37,787 nt of DNA from Syntrophomonas sp. (GTDB lineage: Bacteria; Bacillota; Syntrophomonadia; Syntrophomonadales; Syntrophomonadaceae). Positions within the stretch are counted from its first letter, which is position 1. Each line of letters opens with the position of its first letter. The stretch is taken from contig NZ_JAQVZX010000014.1 of assembly GCF_028707975.1 (NCBI RefSeq), positions 1-37,787 on the forward strand. The letters run 5' to 3'. Made by a program: the position numbers and the translations under genes. Positions 20,070-27,840 of the stretch are shown piece after piece. The notes beneath the pieces were generated by a model. The model worked only from the letters and a program-made list of their open reading frames with translations. It had not been told where the DNA came from and searched no databases.

Positions 20070-20375
20070 ATGCGAAAATCATCAAATCTTTATGTGCGCA
20101 TTGAACCAGATGTAAAAGAACAGGCGGAAAAGGTGTTTGATAGTCTGGGAATCTCAATGTCAAATGCTGTAGGTCTTTTCTTAAAGCAAGTGGTTATTAA
20201 TCAGGCGATACCTTTTGAATTAAGATTAGCACCGGCTAAAATTAAATCTGTCGCTACCATGACCGAGGTAGAATTTAATGCAGAATTAGAGAAAGGGTAT
20301 GCTGATTATTTGGCAGGCAAAGGTCGTCCTACGGAGGAAGTATTTTCGGATATTCGAAAAGGACTGAATGCATGA
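20070..20375 (+). CDS. RelB/DinJ-family antitoxin
   Basis: I start at the ATG at 20070, which has GGAAGTGG upstream and gives 101 residues. The longer frame from 20007 would begin inside the promoter. MRKSSNLYVRIEPDVKEQAE and VFDSLGISMSNAVGLFLKQV form the ribbon-helix-helix DNA-binding domain of RelB/DinJ antitoxins. The C-terminal half (after about 60) is the flexible toxin-wrapping region. It would bind the palindrome over its own promoter and neutralise the toxin, whose start overlaps its stop by four bases. Confidence 0.93.
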   Translation: MRKSSNLYVRIEPDVKEQAEKVFDSLGISMSNAVGLFLKQVVINQAIPFELRLAPAKIKSVATMTEVEFNAELEKGYADYLAGKGRPTEEVFSDIRKGLNA

Positions 20376-20686
20376 GACAGTACGCGATAATTATTACGCC
20401 TGCTGCAGAAAATGATCTGCAGCAGGCTTTTTCTTATATTGCTACTGAATTATTAGAACCGCAAACAGCTGTCAACCTGTGTGATAGAATTGAACAGGAA
20501 ATCTTAAAATTGTGCACCATGCCAAACAGACATGCGCCATACAAGAAAGAACCTTGGTTCTCAAGAGGAGTGCGATTCTTCCCCGTTGGTAACTTTCTTA
20601 TTTTTTACATTACAAGAAAGTCCGATTGTACAGTGCACGTTCTTCGTGTGATGTATGGCGGAAGAAATGTGGAAAAACAATTATAA
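20372..20686 (+). CDS. RelE/ParE-superfamily toxin
   Basis: The 104-residue protein begins MRQYAIIITPAAENDLQQAF and has the compact RelE/ParE fold signature. The helical pair includes PQTAVNLCDRIEQEIL and the strands end in RVMYGGRN. RelE members cut mRNA on the ribosome and ParE members poison gyrase; the conserved RVxYGxR end fits the broader superfamily but does not decide between them. The gene overlaps the antitoxin by ATGA, the usual sign of translational coupling. Toxin and antitoxin both look intact. Confidence 0.9.
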   Translation: MRQYAIIITPAAENDLQQAFSYIATELLEPQTAVNLCDRIEQEILKLCTMPNRHAPYKKEPWFSRGVRFFPVGNFLIFYITRKSDCTVHVLRVMYGGRNVEKQL

Positions 20687-20701
20687 GTTGATAAGTTGGT
20701 G

Positions 20702-21025
20702 TCAGGCACCGAAAGTACTTTCGATCTCTGCTGCCACGCTGTTATCAAGCAGGGCAATGTGGAGCATGTAGTCATCATCCAATACCTGGCGGGAAACGCC
20801 TAAGGCTTCAGGTACAAAACCGACTGCGCCGATGCCGCCGCTTTTGCCATTGCCGCGGTTGTTCATCTGTACCGAAGGCTCAAAGATGTTTTTTCCGGTG
20901 ACCGGAATTGAGCTGATAAATCCGGTAACTCCACAGCCGCCTTCCTCTTCCGTGTTAGGGGCCAGCGGCGGTACCTGACGTAAGAGCTTACTACGCGATT
21001 CTAATATTTTGTCAGCTTTATCCAT
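20702..21025 (-). pseudogene. truncated glutamate synthase glutaminase-domain gene
   Basis: The minus-strand frame begins at an ATG with CGGAG upstream. After about 29 residues it reads GGCGVTGFISSIPVTGKNIF, then EPSVQMNNRGNGKSGGIGAV and DDDYMLHIALLDNSVAAEIE. This is the start of the stand-alone class II glutamine amidotransferase subunit of archaeal-type glutamate synthase, including the catalytic cysteine region. The normal protein is over 350 residues, but here it stops after 107, at a GGTGCCTGACACC sequence. That motif is often found at the edges of small mobile repeats, so an insertion or deletion probably removed the rest. Confidence 0.7.
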
Positions 21026-21265
21026 GTTAATCCAACTCCGTTTATTTACTGTAATCGATATGTTCCAGCAGGTCTGTACGGCTTACTATGAAGTTAATGT
21101 GTATCGATAATGCTAATCTCAATTACATACTCATCACATAAAATCTTTGTTTTAAAACCATTTTTCAAAGGGTTATCTATAGCCCCAGATCAAATGACCA
21201 TCAAATATCACGCCCTTTTAAAGTTATATACAAAACTCACTTCGAAAAAATTATATTGTATTAAC

Positions 21266-21580
21266 TCAACTTTCGTAGCAGAAATTGCTGAACAACCTCT
21301 GGATATATAGGGGTTGTGACGTAATCCAGAACATCACTTGACATGAAACAATTTTAGCTAGTTCTTTGGGAACATAATCAAGCAACATCATGCAGTAATA
21401 CATTAACTGCCTTAAGGCTGTTGCATAGTCTAAATCTTGTATCTCTTCGCAGAGAAGGAAGAATAGTTCTCCAAAACTGCGTAAATCTTGATTGTGACGA
21501 CGTTCCCACTCTAACAGAATATATCGGGTGAAAACTATCGTTGTATGGGCAATTTTGGATTTCGTTAATAACCTTTTCAT
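21266..21580 (-). pseudogene. C-terminal fragment of an IS4-type transposase
   Basis: The frame contains AHTTIVFTRYILLEWERRHN, then QDLRSFGELFFLLCEEIQDL and YATALRQLMYYCMMLLDYV. This matches the conserved tail of DDE transposases of the IS4 group common in clostridia. The upstream part is not in frame and stops at a TGA near 21617, so the catalytic DDE core is missing or scrambled. A second minus frame covers 21378-21653 but looks like a shadow. The 240 bases between this fragment and 21026 show nothing else. Confidence 0.65.
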
Positions 21581-21715
21581 ACGGATCGATTTGATGTAAC
21601 ATGATATTGTGCATCATTTCTACGTTTGGCCGTGTTTTTGTGCTTATTAACATTTTACCAAACGGGGATGCACTTTTGGCGTCAATATGGGTTTTTTTAA
21701 TGATTATTAATCCCG

Positions 21716-21817
21716 ATGACTAGAGCAGAAAAACGGCAAGAGAAACGGGCCCAAGAAGAAGAACTCAAACTAAAAGCGTTAGAGGCTCAAGGATTTAAGA
21801 TTTCCAGAGAAAAGTAA
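21716..21817 (+). CDS. possible small charged peptide (33 aa)
   Basis: An ATG opens MTRAEKRQEKRAQEEELKLK, then ALEAQGFKISREK. The peptide is a continuous charged helix. There is no good ribosome site (ATTAATCCCG), so it may be the remnant of a longer coiled-coil protein. I assign no function. Confidence 0.3.
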   Translation: MTRAEKRQEKRAQEEELKLKALEAQGFKISREK

Positions 21818-21896
21818 TCTTATAATCAATGCCGCATGATTTTATAAAATGGCGACTTAAAACAATCCTAAATAATAAAGGCAAAGAGGTCATACA

Positions 21897-22416
21897 GTGA
21901 AAAGAGCAGAAAAAAAGGATTTAATACGATTGCGATTTATTGTTGGATATTTAGGTGAACAGCTCAAGCCAGCCTGGTGGAATAGTTCTTTTTTTGCACC
22001 CGGTAGTACAGCGTTTCTTGCTCCGATATTTTCGAAAACGACTATACTTGCTCAATATCATGGATTACAGGAGGCGGCAAGCAAAATTCACGATGAGCGC
22101 ATTGGTATCGGTACCAGCGTATTTCACTTGTTTCGTCTGCCTGATGTTATTGAGAGGGAACTGCATTATTTCATAAGGGATAGTGAAAATATGGGGGGGG
22201 CTTGTAAAAGAGCTTACCAGCACATCTGACGCCCTTAATGCTTTGGCATCATTTGGGGATAGTGAATCTCGTCAGGCTGTGGGTCCGGTGCGAATCGGGG
22301 GGCATTTAGATCTAGGGAAAACAGACAGCTGGCGAACTACTGCCACATATTATCAACAGGCGTTTGAGAATCAAAAGCAAATTTTTCCTTACTTAATTAT
22401 TGTTATTTTATTTTAA
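21897..22416 (+). pseudogene. brxE: BrxE-family protein, frameshifted at a G8 tract
   Basis: From a GTG (AGAGGT upstream) the first frame reads RLRFIVGYLGEQLKPAWWNS and then QEAASKIHDERIGIG and VFHLFRLPDVIERELHYFI, and stops at 22229. These are the conserved blocks of BrxE, a protein of type 6 BREX phage-defence loci that is also found alone. At 22193-22200 there are eight G's. Dropping one joins the second frame, which gives VKELTSTSDALNALASFGD, GPVRIGGHLDL and FENQKQIFPYL, the expected end, for about 173 residues. No other BREX gene is in the window. It could be a dead gene, a sequencing error, or a switchable homopolymer. Confidence 0.75.
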
Positions 22417-22449
22417 TTTATGTTATTTTATAAGAAGGAGAGGGATAAC

Positions 22450-22776
22450 TTGTCGTTCCCTATTACCTGGGTAAAGGCACTGGCTAAAGCCAACCGTATT
22501 CATGTGTCTGCCCATGCCTTTGACCGCATGGGTGAAAGAATGATTCCATTAGATGATGTAATGCGGGCTATTGAATATGGAGAGGTTATCGAAATACAAG
22601 ACGGCCCCTGGCATTTTGATGTTAAGGTATTGTTCCAAAAGGCAACCCCGGATAAACCGCAATTTTATGTCGTTGTAGCGGCCAGTTATCCTGAAGCAGA
22701 GATTGTGACCGTAATTTTGCCAGATGATGATGAATGGGAACTATGCGGGACTATGCTAAGGAGGAAAAAACAATGA
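22450..22776 (+). CDS. DUF4258 protein, probable toxin
   Basis: I start at the TTG at 22450 because AAGGAGAGGG lies just before it; an ATG at 22420 has no ribosome site. The 108-residue protein has the DUF4258 pattern: HVSAHAFDRMGERMIPLDDV, IEYGEVIEIQDG, FYVVVAASYPEAEIVTVI. The fold is related to MqsR/RelE-like mRNA-interferase toxins, with His and Arg in the AHAFDRMGER segment as plausible active residues. It overlaps the next gene by ATGA. Pairing with a YgiT-type zinc-finger protein is common for this family and supports a toxin-antitoxin role, which is not proven. Confidence 0.8.
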   Translation: MSFPITWVKALAKANRIHVSAHAFDRMGERMIPLDDVMRAIEYGEVIEIQDGPWHFDVKVLFQKATPDKPQFYVVVAASYPEAEIVTVILPDDDEWELCGTMLRRKKQ

Positions 22777-23207
22777 AATGTGTCTATTGTAATAAGGAAA
22801 TGGATTCTGTCGTAACCGCGCATGAAGCAAAATGGGGAAAATATCGCCTATTATTAGATGGTATAAATCTATATAAATGCCCCGATTGTGGGCGGAAGGT
22901 ATTTAGTCCCGAGGAAGCTGCTATGGTGCAGAATCTTACTAAGGCCTTGGCTGAAAATTTATCAGGAAATAAACCGGATTTCTTAAACATTCTGGAGGTA
23001 GCTGATATTTTAAGAGTAAGCAAACAAACGGTTTATAACATGATTCGCGATGGAAGAATTAATGCATTTAAGTGTGGCCGGGAATGGCGGTTTAGAAAAG
23101 AAGATATTCTAGACTCCATAGAAGGTAATTATAATGTCGCTGCCCGGGGAGATACAGTTTCTACCAAAGTTCCAGAGTTAGTCAGAGAATTATTAGGTCA
23201 AAAATAG
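22773..23207 (+). CDS. YgiT-type zinc finger and excisionase-like HTH protein, probable antitoxin
   Basis: The ATG at 22773 (AAGGAGG upstream) overlaps the DUF4258 stop. The 144-residue protein opens MKCVYCNKEM and has YKCPDCGRKVFSPEEA near 34-49, giving two CxxC pairs for zinc as in MqsA/YgiT. Instead of the Xre-type helix-turn-helix of MqsA, residues about 70-112 form an excisionase/MerR-like domain (LEVADILRVSKQTVYNMI, then GREWRFRKEDI). It probably neutralises the DUF4258 protein and represses the operon. The domain combination is worth noting. Confidence 0.82.
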   Translation: MKCVYCNKEMDSVVTAHEAKWGKYRLLLDGINLYKCPDCGRKVFSPEEAAMVQNLTKALAENLSGNKPDFLNILEVADILRVSKQTVYNMIRDGRINAFKCGREWRFRKEDILDSIEGNYNVAARGDTVSTKVPELVRELLGQK

Positions 23208-23239
23208 AGGGTATATTATGAAGAAAACATTCTCAATCC

Positions 23240-23268
23240 CTCCCGAGCAGTATGCTCGGGAGTTTGTT
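23240..23268 (+). terminator. terminator after the DUF4258/YgiT pair
   Basis: CTCCCGAGCA (23240-23249) pairs perfectly with TGCTCGGGAG (23253-23262) over a GTA loop, and TTTGTT follows. Confidence 0.8.
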
Positions 23269-23348
23269 ACATAATGCAGCTGTCGGGTACCTGCGGACTG
23301 GGTTATAATGAGGTGTTTTCGCCTGGTTTATATGAAGCTTAGGAATTT

Positions 23349-23482
23349 ATAACGAGGTGAAAAATGTCCCCCGCTTCTTTAAGCGGTCGGGTTCCTATTA
23401 ACAAACAGGTGGTGGTTTCTAATCCCCCGCCGCGTTGCAGAGCCGTGTTGAAACTGCTCCTCAGTTTCTTCCAATGCTTAAA
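23349..23482 (-). repeat. structured repeat, copy 1 (about 134 bp)
   Basis: This stretch aligns, as reverse complement, with 32364-32503 and in part with 36041-36093. Shared features are AACGAGGTG at one edge, the hairpin CCGCTTCTTTAAGCGG (23371-23386), a TCTAATCCCCCGC block, GTGTTGAAAC, and CAGTTTCTTCC ending in ATGCTTAA. AACGAGGTG (23351-23359) can pair with CGCCGCGTT (23428-23436) with one mismatch, which closes the fold. It abuts the end of the GGDEF/HD-GYP gene. Confidence 0.75.
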
Positions 23483-23491
23483 TAAATGGCA

Positions 23492-25072
23492 TCATGCTTT
23501 TGATCCGGGTGAAGGGAACTTTGTTTCTATTTCTGACAGAAATAAGCGGACTAATTCAGGATCAAACTGGGTTCCGGCTTTGCTTTTTATCTCCTCAATA
23601 GCCTCTTCATGGCTCATGGCCTTGCGGTAGGGACGATCGCTGGTCATGGCATCATAGGCATCAACCAGGGTTAGTATGCGACACTCCAGTGGAATATCTT
23701 CACCCGCCAGGGCACAGGGGTAACCCTGTCCATTCCACCACTCGTGATGTCTTAGTATCCAATCAGCTATCGGCATCAGTTCCGGCGATAAACGGGCGAT
23801 ACGATAGCCTATTTCCGGATGCCGTTCTATCTGTAAGCGCTCTTGAGAATTAAGGAGGCCTTTCTTAAAGATTACAGCGTCAGATATCCCTACCTTACCT
23901 ATATCATGAAATTGCGCCAGTAGTTTCATGTGGGATATTTGATTGGGGGACATACCTAGAGCTTCAGCCATCATACAGACCAGCTTCTGCATGTGTTCGA
24001 CATGTCCTTGATTGAAAAAATCCCTTTTATCCATGGATTTTATTAAGGTACTGACCAGGTTATTATTAACATTCTTGCGATGATCAAGCTTTTCCTTGTA
24101 CATATTATCATCGGCTTCCTTGAAGAGTTCATCTATGCTGGTAGATGCATCTTTTTTTACAGCATAGCCCAGGGAAAGACTTAAGGGGAGCGTTGGATTA
24201 CGGGAGTTAATCAGGGTAATATTATTTCTGATACGGCTAATTACACCTTCTATTCCCTGGTGATTGCAGTTGTAAAGAATAGCGGCAAATTCATCACCCC
24301 CAATACGGGCTACAAAATCACACTCGCGCAAGGAGTCTCTAATGGTATGCGCAGCTTTAATAAGCAGATCATCGCCTGCTTCGTGGCCCAGAGTATCATT
24401 AACCAGCTTCAGGCCATCAACATCGCCGACAATAAGACCAATCCAGCGATGTGATTGCTTTTTCAGATGGGCGGTCTCCAGCTTAAAATAGGCGCGGTTA
24501 TACAAACCGGTCAGGGCATCATGCATACTAAGATAGCGCAATTGGTCTTCCATAATACGACGTTCGGTGACATTTCGGATGATAGCGAAAACATGATCCC
24601 CGGATACCGGCAGCAACCTGGCTTCAAAATAGAGTTCGTGCTGGTTTAGCGTAACGGGATACTCGAAAGTGATAAGCTTTCCGCTTTGCTGAACCTGCTC
24701 TACTGCCATGGCAAACGGCGAATTGATGGTATCGGGATGAATCACTTCAATGTGCTGGCCCAGCAGTTGCTCCGGGGACATATACAGTTCAGTGGAACTG
24801 CCGGATTTAAGCTCAATAATAATACCCTGGGAGTCCAGCAATAAAAACACATCGGGAAAAGCCTCTAATACGGCCCGGAGCTGTGAGTTAGTCTCCAGCA
24901 ATTCCTGGGAACTTATTTCCAAAGCACGTTCCAACATATTGCGATCAACATCGAATTCTCGGTAAGCATCATTTACCTGCTGGAGAAAGCTCTCCCACCC
25001 AGGAATATCCAGAGGTTTGTTCCCAAATTGCTTGCGTAACTGGCGTTTTAGCAAACTATGCATATTTTCCAA
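23492..25072 (-). CDS. PAS-GGDEF-HD-GYP cyclic-di-GMP protein
   Basis: The 526-residue protein combines an N-terminal helical region, a PAS domain (about 65-175), a GGDEF domain (about 183-335, motif GGDEF at 258-262) and an HD-GYP domain (about 345-520, HD at 389-390, HHEWWNGQGYP from 442). The product-inhibition site RECD (249-252) stands five residues before GGDEF, so the cyclase half can probably be feedback controlled. Synthesis and hydrolysis motifs both look intact. No transmembrane segment is visible, so it acts in the cytoplasm on a PAS-sensed signal. The TTG start has GGGAGG upstream. The FIST gene ends four bases before it, so they form one operon. Confidence 0.95.
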   Translation of the reverse strand: MENMHSLLKRQLRKQFGNKPLDIPGWESFLQQVNDAYREFDVDRNMLERALEISSQELLETNSQLRAVLEAFPDVFLLLDSQGIIIELKSGSSTELYMSPEQLLGQHIEVIHPDTINSPFAMAVEQVQQSGKLITFEYPVTLNQHELYFEARLLPVSGDHVFAIIRNVTERRIMEDQLRYLSMHDALTGLYNRAYFKLETAHLKKQSHRWIGLIVGDVDGLKLVNDTLGHEAGDDLLIKAAHTIRDSLRECDFVARIGGDEFAAILYNCNHQGIEGVISRIRNNITLINSRNPTLPLSLSLGYAVKKDASTSIDELFKEADDNMYKEKLDHRKNVNNNLVSTLIKSMDKRDFFNQGHVEHMQKLVCMMAEALGMSPNQISHMKLLAQFHDIGKVGISDAVIFKKGLLNSQERLQIERHPEIGYRIARLSPELMPIADWILRHHEWWNGQGYPCALAGEDIPLECRILTLVDAYDAMTSDRPYRKAMSHEEAIEEIKSKAGTQFDPELVRLFLSEIETKFPSPGSKA

Positions 25073-25076
25073 ACTA

Positions 25077-26216
25077 CTATACCTCCCTTAGAGTGGTGAT
25101 AGTCATGGTCTGGTTGTGGAACACGGACTTCTCTCCGGGTTTGAAGGGCGAAATTTCGCCATAGGAATAGAAACCGGTGAGAATGCTGCCTGAACCCAGC
25201 ACATCGCTAACGGCTTCTACTTCTTCTTCGATTCTCTGCTTGAGTACGGCGCGGCGACCAAAGCAGCTAATGAGTATGGCCAGTTCGGGTGAAACGCCGT
25301 TAACTGCGCTCAGACTAGTTTCTGCAGCCCCCACGGCGCCATCGATCAGGCGATCGAGGTTAGCCTTCATCATCCGGGCAAAAGCTCCGGTAGGGACATC
25401 TCCCCCGAAGGTCAGGCTTTGATCTTCTTCGTTTACTTTCAGAATAGTACGTACCAGGTTTCCAGCTATTTGCTTACCGCTAATGGAAAGGGGGAAAAAT
25501 ACTCCCGTAGCGGGTAAGCCGTCAGCATATTCTCCCAGGTATTTCTTATATAGTTCCAGGGCGGAACGACCGTCCATTTCGTAAAGGACATTGGCAGCAG
25601 AGCGGGTTATGAGACGCTGGGGGCCAAAAGGGTCAAAACCACCCATAGAGCCACAACCTACCCTTATATGCTTGCCATAAAAACCTAGCACAGCCATGGT
25701 ATCCGGTGCTGGTGGAGCATCCCAAAAGACCAGGGTTTCTTCAAAAGATATTTTGTCACCAGCCATTCCTCCGGTAATGGCGATTCCTGGGGGCAGACTG
25801 GAAGTTAAGCCTTGAAGCAATTCGCTACCATTGACATGCAGGCCATCGCTAAGTAGCAGGACATGAGATAAATCCTCGTGGGTAAGCGAAGAGGCCAGGT
25901 ATTTGCCCGCTTGCAGGCTGTTCTGAACCTGGCTTAAAGGTACTTGGCGGCCTTCAATACGGGTGTGCTCAAATTCCAGAGCAGTAATGACAATAGAATC
26001 TTCAAAAACACTGGTACCGCAAATCTCGCCAGCAGTTGAACAGCCAAAGATATGGGCTCCGGGATAGAAGCCTTTGATTTCATCAAATCTTACTTTTTGT
26101 TGGAGGCATTTACGAGTGCCGAAGACTAACAAGAGTTGAGGCTGGAGACCATCGACTCTGGGAATCTGGTCTGACCAGCCGACATTTTCCTTCCAAAGTT
26201 TCTGTTCTATACGCAT
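25077..26216 (-). CDS. FIST domain sensory protein
   Basis: The 379-residue protein has the FIST N domain (about 20-200; HIFGCSTAGEICG near 54-66, LLLSDGLHVNGSELLQGL near 120-137, AITGGMAGD near 146-154) and the FIST C domain (about 210-365; LPATGVFFPLSIS, FSYGEISP-like FYSYGEISPFKPG near the end). FIST proteins are soluble small-molecule sensors, proposed to bind amino acids, and often sit next to cyclic-di-GMP enzymes or chemoreceptors. Directly upstream of a GGDEF/HD-GYP gene, it probably feeds a signal to it. The ATG is preceded by GGGGGGC only, a modest ribosome site. Confidence 0.93.
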   Translation of the reverse strand: MRIEQKLWKENVGWSDQIPRVDGLQPQLLLVFGTRKCLQQKVRFDEIKGFYPGAHIFGCSTAGEICGTSVFEDSIVITALEFEHTRIEGRQVPLSQVQNSLQAGKYLASSLTHEDLSHVLLLSDGLHVNGSELLQGLTSSLPPGIAITGGMAGDKISFEETLVFWDAPPAPDTMAVLGFYGKHIRVGCGSMGGFDPFGPQRLITRSAANVLYEMDGRSALELYKKYLGEYADGLPATGVFFPLSISGKQIAGNLVRTILKVNEEDQSLTFGGDVPTGAFARMMKANLDRLIDGAVGAAETSLSAVNGVSPELAILISCFGRRAVLKQRIEEEVEAVSDVLGSGSILTGFYSYGEISPFKPGEKSVFHNQTMTITTLREV

Positions 26217-26308
26217 ATTAGCCCCCCTTACTTCCCGTTTCTATAAACACCCAAGTTTTCGGGTTCTTAGGTTTTTGCCTAAAGCATTGTTTGCCCGCAG
26301 ACAAATTT

Positions 26309-26708
26309 TGATGTCACTCAAAAAGTTATTAATATGCATTCGTTTGCATAAATATACCGCTCAGCAACATTAAAAGCGACCAAAGGGAGCATCAGGCGTA
26401 CCCGACAGGGCGCGAAGCATGGGCAACACCTGCGGCTTGTCTTGCGGCGAAAGGGGTACCGCGCTAATCTCCCGTCCATGGGAGACAACCTTAATAGCGA
26501 CACCTAAAGGGTGGAGCATCAGGCGTACCCGCAACATTAATAGTAACACTCGCAGGGTGCAGGGTGCAGCGCTCTCACGACATCCTGTCGCTCGCCCCCT
26601 TTCGCCTGCTCGCCTTCGCTTAGGTGTTGCATCCATGCTTCGCCAATGCTCGCTTTGTATATTTATGCAACCCTTATGCAACAAAAAGGGGTTTTTGCAG
26701 GGGAATCA
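26309..26708. mobile_element. 400-bp fold-back element (long copy of the MITE at 12353)
   Basis: The ends match the 67-bp element: AAAAAGTTAT followed by the ATATGCATT...TTGCATAAA palindrome on the left, and CAAAAAGGGGTTTTTGCAG with GGGAATCA on the right. Inside, GCGAAGCATGG...CAACACCT (from 26411) is mirrored by AGGTGTTGCATCCATGCTTCGC (26621-26642), and GCGAAAGGGG by CCCCTTTCGC. GGAGCATCAGGCGTACCCG appears twice in direct orientation (26387 and 26514). Frames on both strands reflect the symmetry and are not genes. Confidence 0.7.
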
Positions 26709-26865
26709 AATTTTGAAATTTTGAATAGCTTATATTTCTTTATCGTAGCAGACAATTCCTTTATTTGTTGTGTCAAGAGATGCTTGGGATAAAAAACCCA
26801 GGACTAGAGAATTGTTTGCCCGCAATCAGAAGATAATGAAAATTCCTGGATTATATTATAGGGGC

Positions 26866-26894
26866 TTGCAAAAGGGCCGTCGGCGTTTTAAAAT
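26866..26894 (+). promoter_or_regulatory. promoter-like pair in the gap before tRNA-Arg
   Basis: TTGCAA (26866-26871) and TAAAAT (26889-26894) are 17 bases apart. The hairpin at 26976 would end the transcript after roughly 100 bases, so a short RNA is possible. Confidence 0.45.
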
Positions 26895-26975
26895 ATAGTA
26901 GCACAGGATGACAAAAAGGCAATGACAGCTTGGAATATTACCGGGGGCGTCATCTGCCTTTAATGAAGTTGCAAT

Positions 26976-27001
26976 AAAAGAAATGCCCGGGCATTTCTTT
27001 T
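26976..27001. terminator. perfect palindrome, probable bidirectional terminator
   Basis: AAAAGAAATGCCC (26976-26988) is followed directly by its reverse complement, with A's and T's at the edges on both strands. It lies 100 bases before tRNA-Arg(CCT). Confidence 0.6.
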
Positions 27002-27012
27002 ACATTTTAGGA

Positions 27013-27041
27013 TTCAAACCGGGATAAGGCAAGGTTATAAT
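27013..27041 (+). promoter_or_regulatory. promoter of tRNA-Arg(CCT)
   Basis: A perfect TATAAT (27036-27041) stands 17 bases after TTCAAA (27013-27018), 62 bases before the tRNA. Confidence 0.55.
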
Positions 27042-27103
27042 TTGATTTATTCAGGTAGCAAGGAAGCCTTAATCACTGTTGGAACCAGGTAATCCAAAAA
27101 CTT

Positions 27104-27180
27104 GCGCCCGTAGCTCAGTTGGATAGAGCGACGGTTTCCTAAACCGCAGGTCGGGGGTTCGAGTCCCTCCGGGCGCACCA
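27104..27180 (+). tRNA. tRNA-Arg (anticodon CCT)
   Basis: The 77-base gene has the acceptor GCGCCCG/CGGGCGC, the anticodon loop TTCCTAA with CCT, the T-loop TTCGAGT and an encoded CCA. It reads AGG. Confidence 0.97.
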
Positions 27181-27357
27181 TTTAAGCTGTTTTCCTTACC
27201 GCATAGATAAAGCGGGGGCAATGCTGTATCTGCGCGGGTGCCGTTATGGCGGCCTTCCACGACAGCTAAGCTTGAGTAGCGGATGGCCTTTGCTTTTGCT
27301 GGAAAAATACCGCTTTTTCATAGAAATTTGAAGCAAATACCCCCAGGGGGTTGACAA

Positions 27358-27813
27358 GTGCAGCATGAAGATTTCATGCGCCACGCGCTCGAACAGGCCC
27401 GGGAGGCTTATAATAGGGGAGAAATTCCCGTAGGAGCAATCGTGGTGCATAATGGAAAAATAATTGCCCGGGCTCATAATGAAAAGGAGTCTTGCCAGGA
27501 CGCCACAGCGCATGCCGAGCTTTTAGCTATACAAAGAGCAACCCGGCACCTGGGACACTGGCGATTGAGTGAGTCCATATTATATTGTACTCTGGAACCC
27601 TGTGCCATGTGCGCCGGAGCGATGGTCAATGCTCGCCTGGGATGTCTGGTTTATGGGGTGACAGATCCGAAGGCAGGTTCAGCCGGATCAATCTATGATA
27701 TCGTGAGGTCCCCGGCCTTAAACCACCAGGTTCTGGTGGAAGGGGGGGTTTTAAAAGAGGAGTGCAGCGAGCTCCTGAAAAGATTTTTTGCCAATCTACG
27801 GAGAGATGGCTGA
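27358..27813 (+). CDS. tadA: tRNA-specific adenosine deaminase TadA
   Basis: The 151-residue protein has the zinc deaminase core: HAELLAIQ (the histidine and catalytic glutamate near 60) and PCAMCAGAMVNAR (two zinc cysteines near 90-93). The family block GEIPVGAIVVHNG and the SAGSIYDI segment distinguish TadA from cytidine deaminases. It converts A34 to inosine in tRNA-Arg(ACG), which is encoded at 17174. The start is a GTG with AGGGGGT upstream. Its last 14 bases overlap the 5' end of an orphan tRNA-Ser half. Confidence 0.95.
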   Translation: MQHEDFMRHALEQAREAYNRGEIPVGAIVVHNGKIIARAHNEKESCQDATAHAELLAIQRATRHLGHWRLSESILYCTLEPCAMCAGAMVNARLGCLVYGVTDPKAGSAGSIYDIVRSPALNHQVLVEGGVLKEECSELLKRFFANLRRDG

Positions 27814-27840
27814 GTCCGGTTGAAGGCGCTCGACTCGAAA
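27800..27840 (+). pseudogene. orphan 5' half of a tRNA-Ser gene (CGA anticodon)
   Basis: The sequence runs as a normal serine tRNA from the acceptor GGAGAGA through the D arm (GGCTGAGTCCGGTTGAAGGC) to the anticodon loop CTCGAAA. Then it loses all tRNA pairing: the 3' anticodon stem, variable arm and acceptor are absent. It overlaps the tadA stop codon. An intact tRNA-Ser(CGA) of clearly different sequence begins 138 bases later. This fits disruption of the resident gene at the anticodon and replacement by an incoming copy. Confidence 0.7.

Noticed and set aside
21378-21653. Second minus-strand frame in the transposase fragment
   Set aside because: Its residues show no transposase similarity where it overlaps the recognised frame; it is a shadow.
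23221-23276. 16-codon frame MKKTFSIPPEQYAREF
   Set aside because: It is formed by the terminator hairpin itself and has no family match.
23364-23630. Plus-strand open frame across the repeat and the end of the GGDEF/HD-GYP gene
   Set aside because: It is antisense to a clear gene and made of structured-repeat sequence.
26217-26308. Cyclic-di-GMP riboswitch upstream of the FIST/GGDEF operon
   Set aside because: I looked for the GEMM core on the minus strand and found no matching motif.
26370-26724. Open frames on both strands inside the 400-bp element
   Set aside because: They arise from the mirrored arms of the fold-back element and have no start signals.
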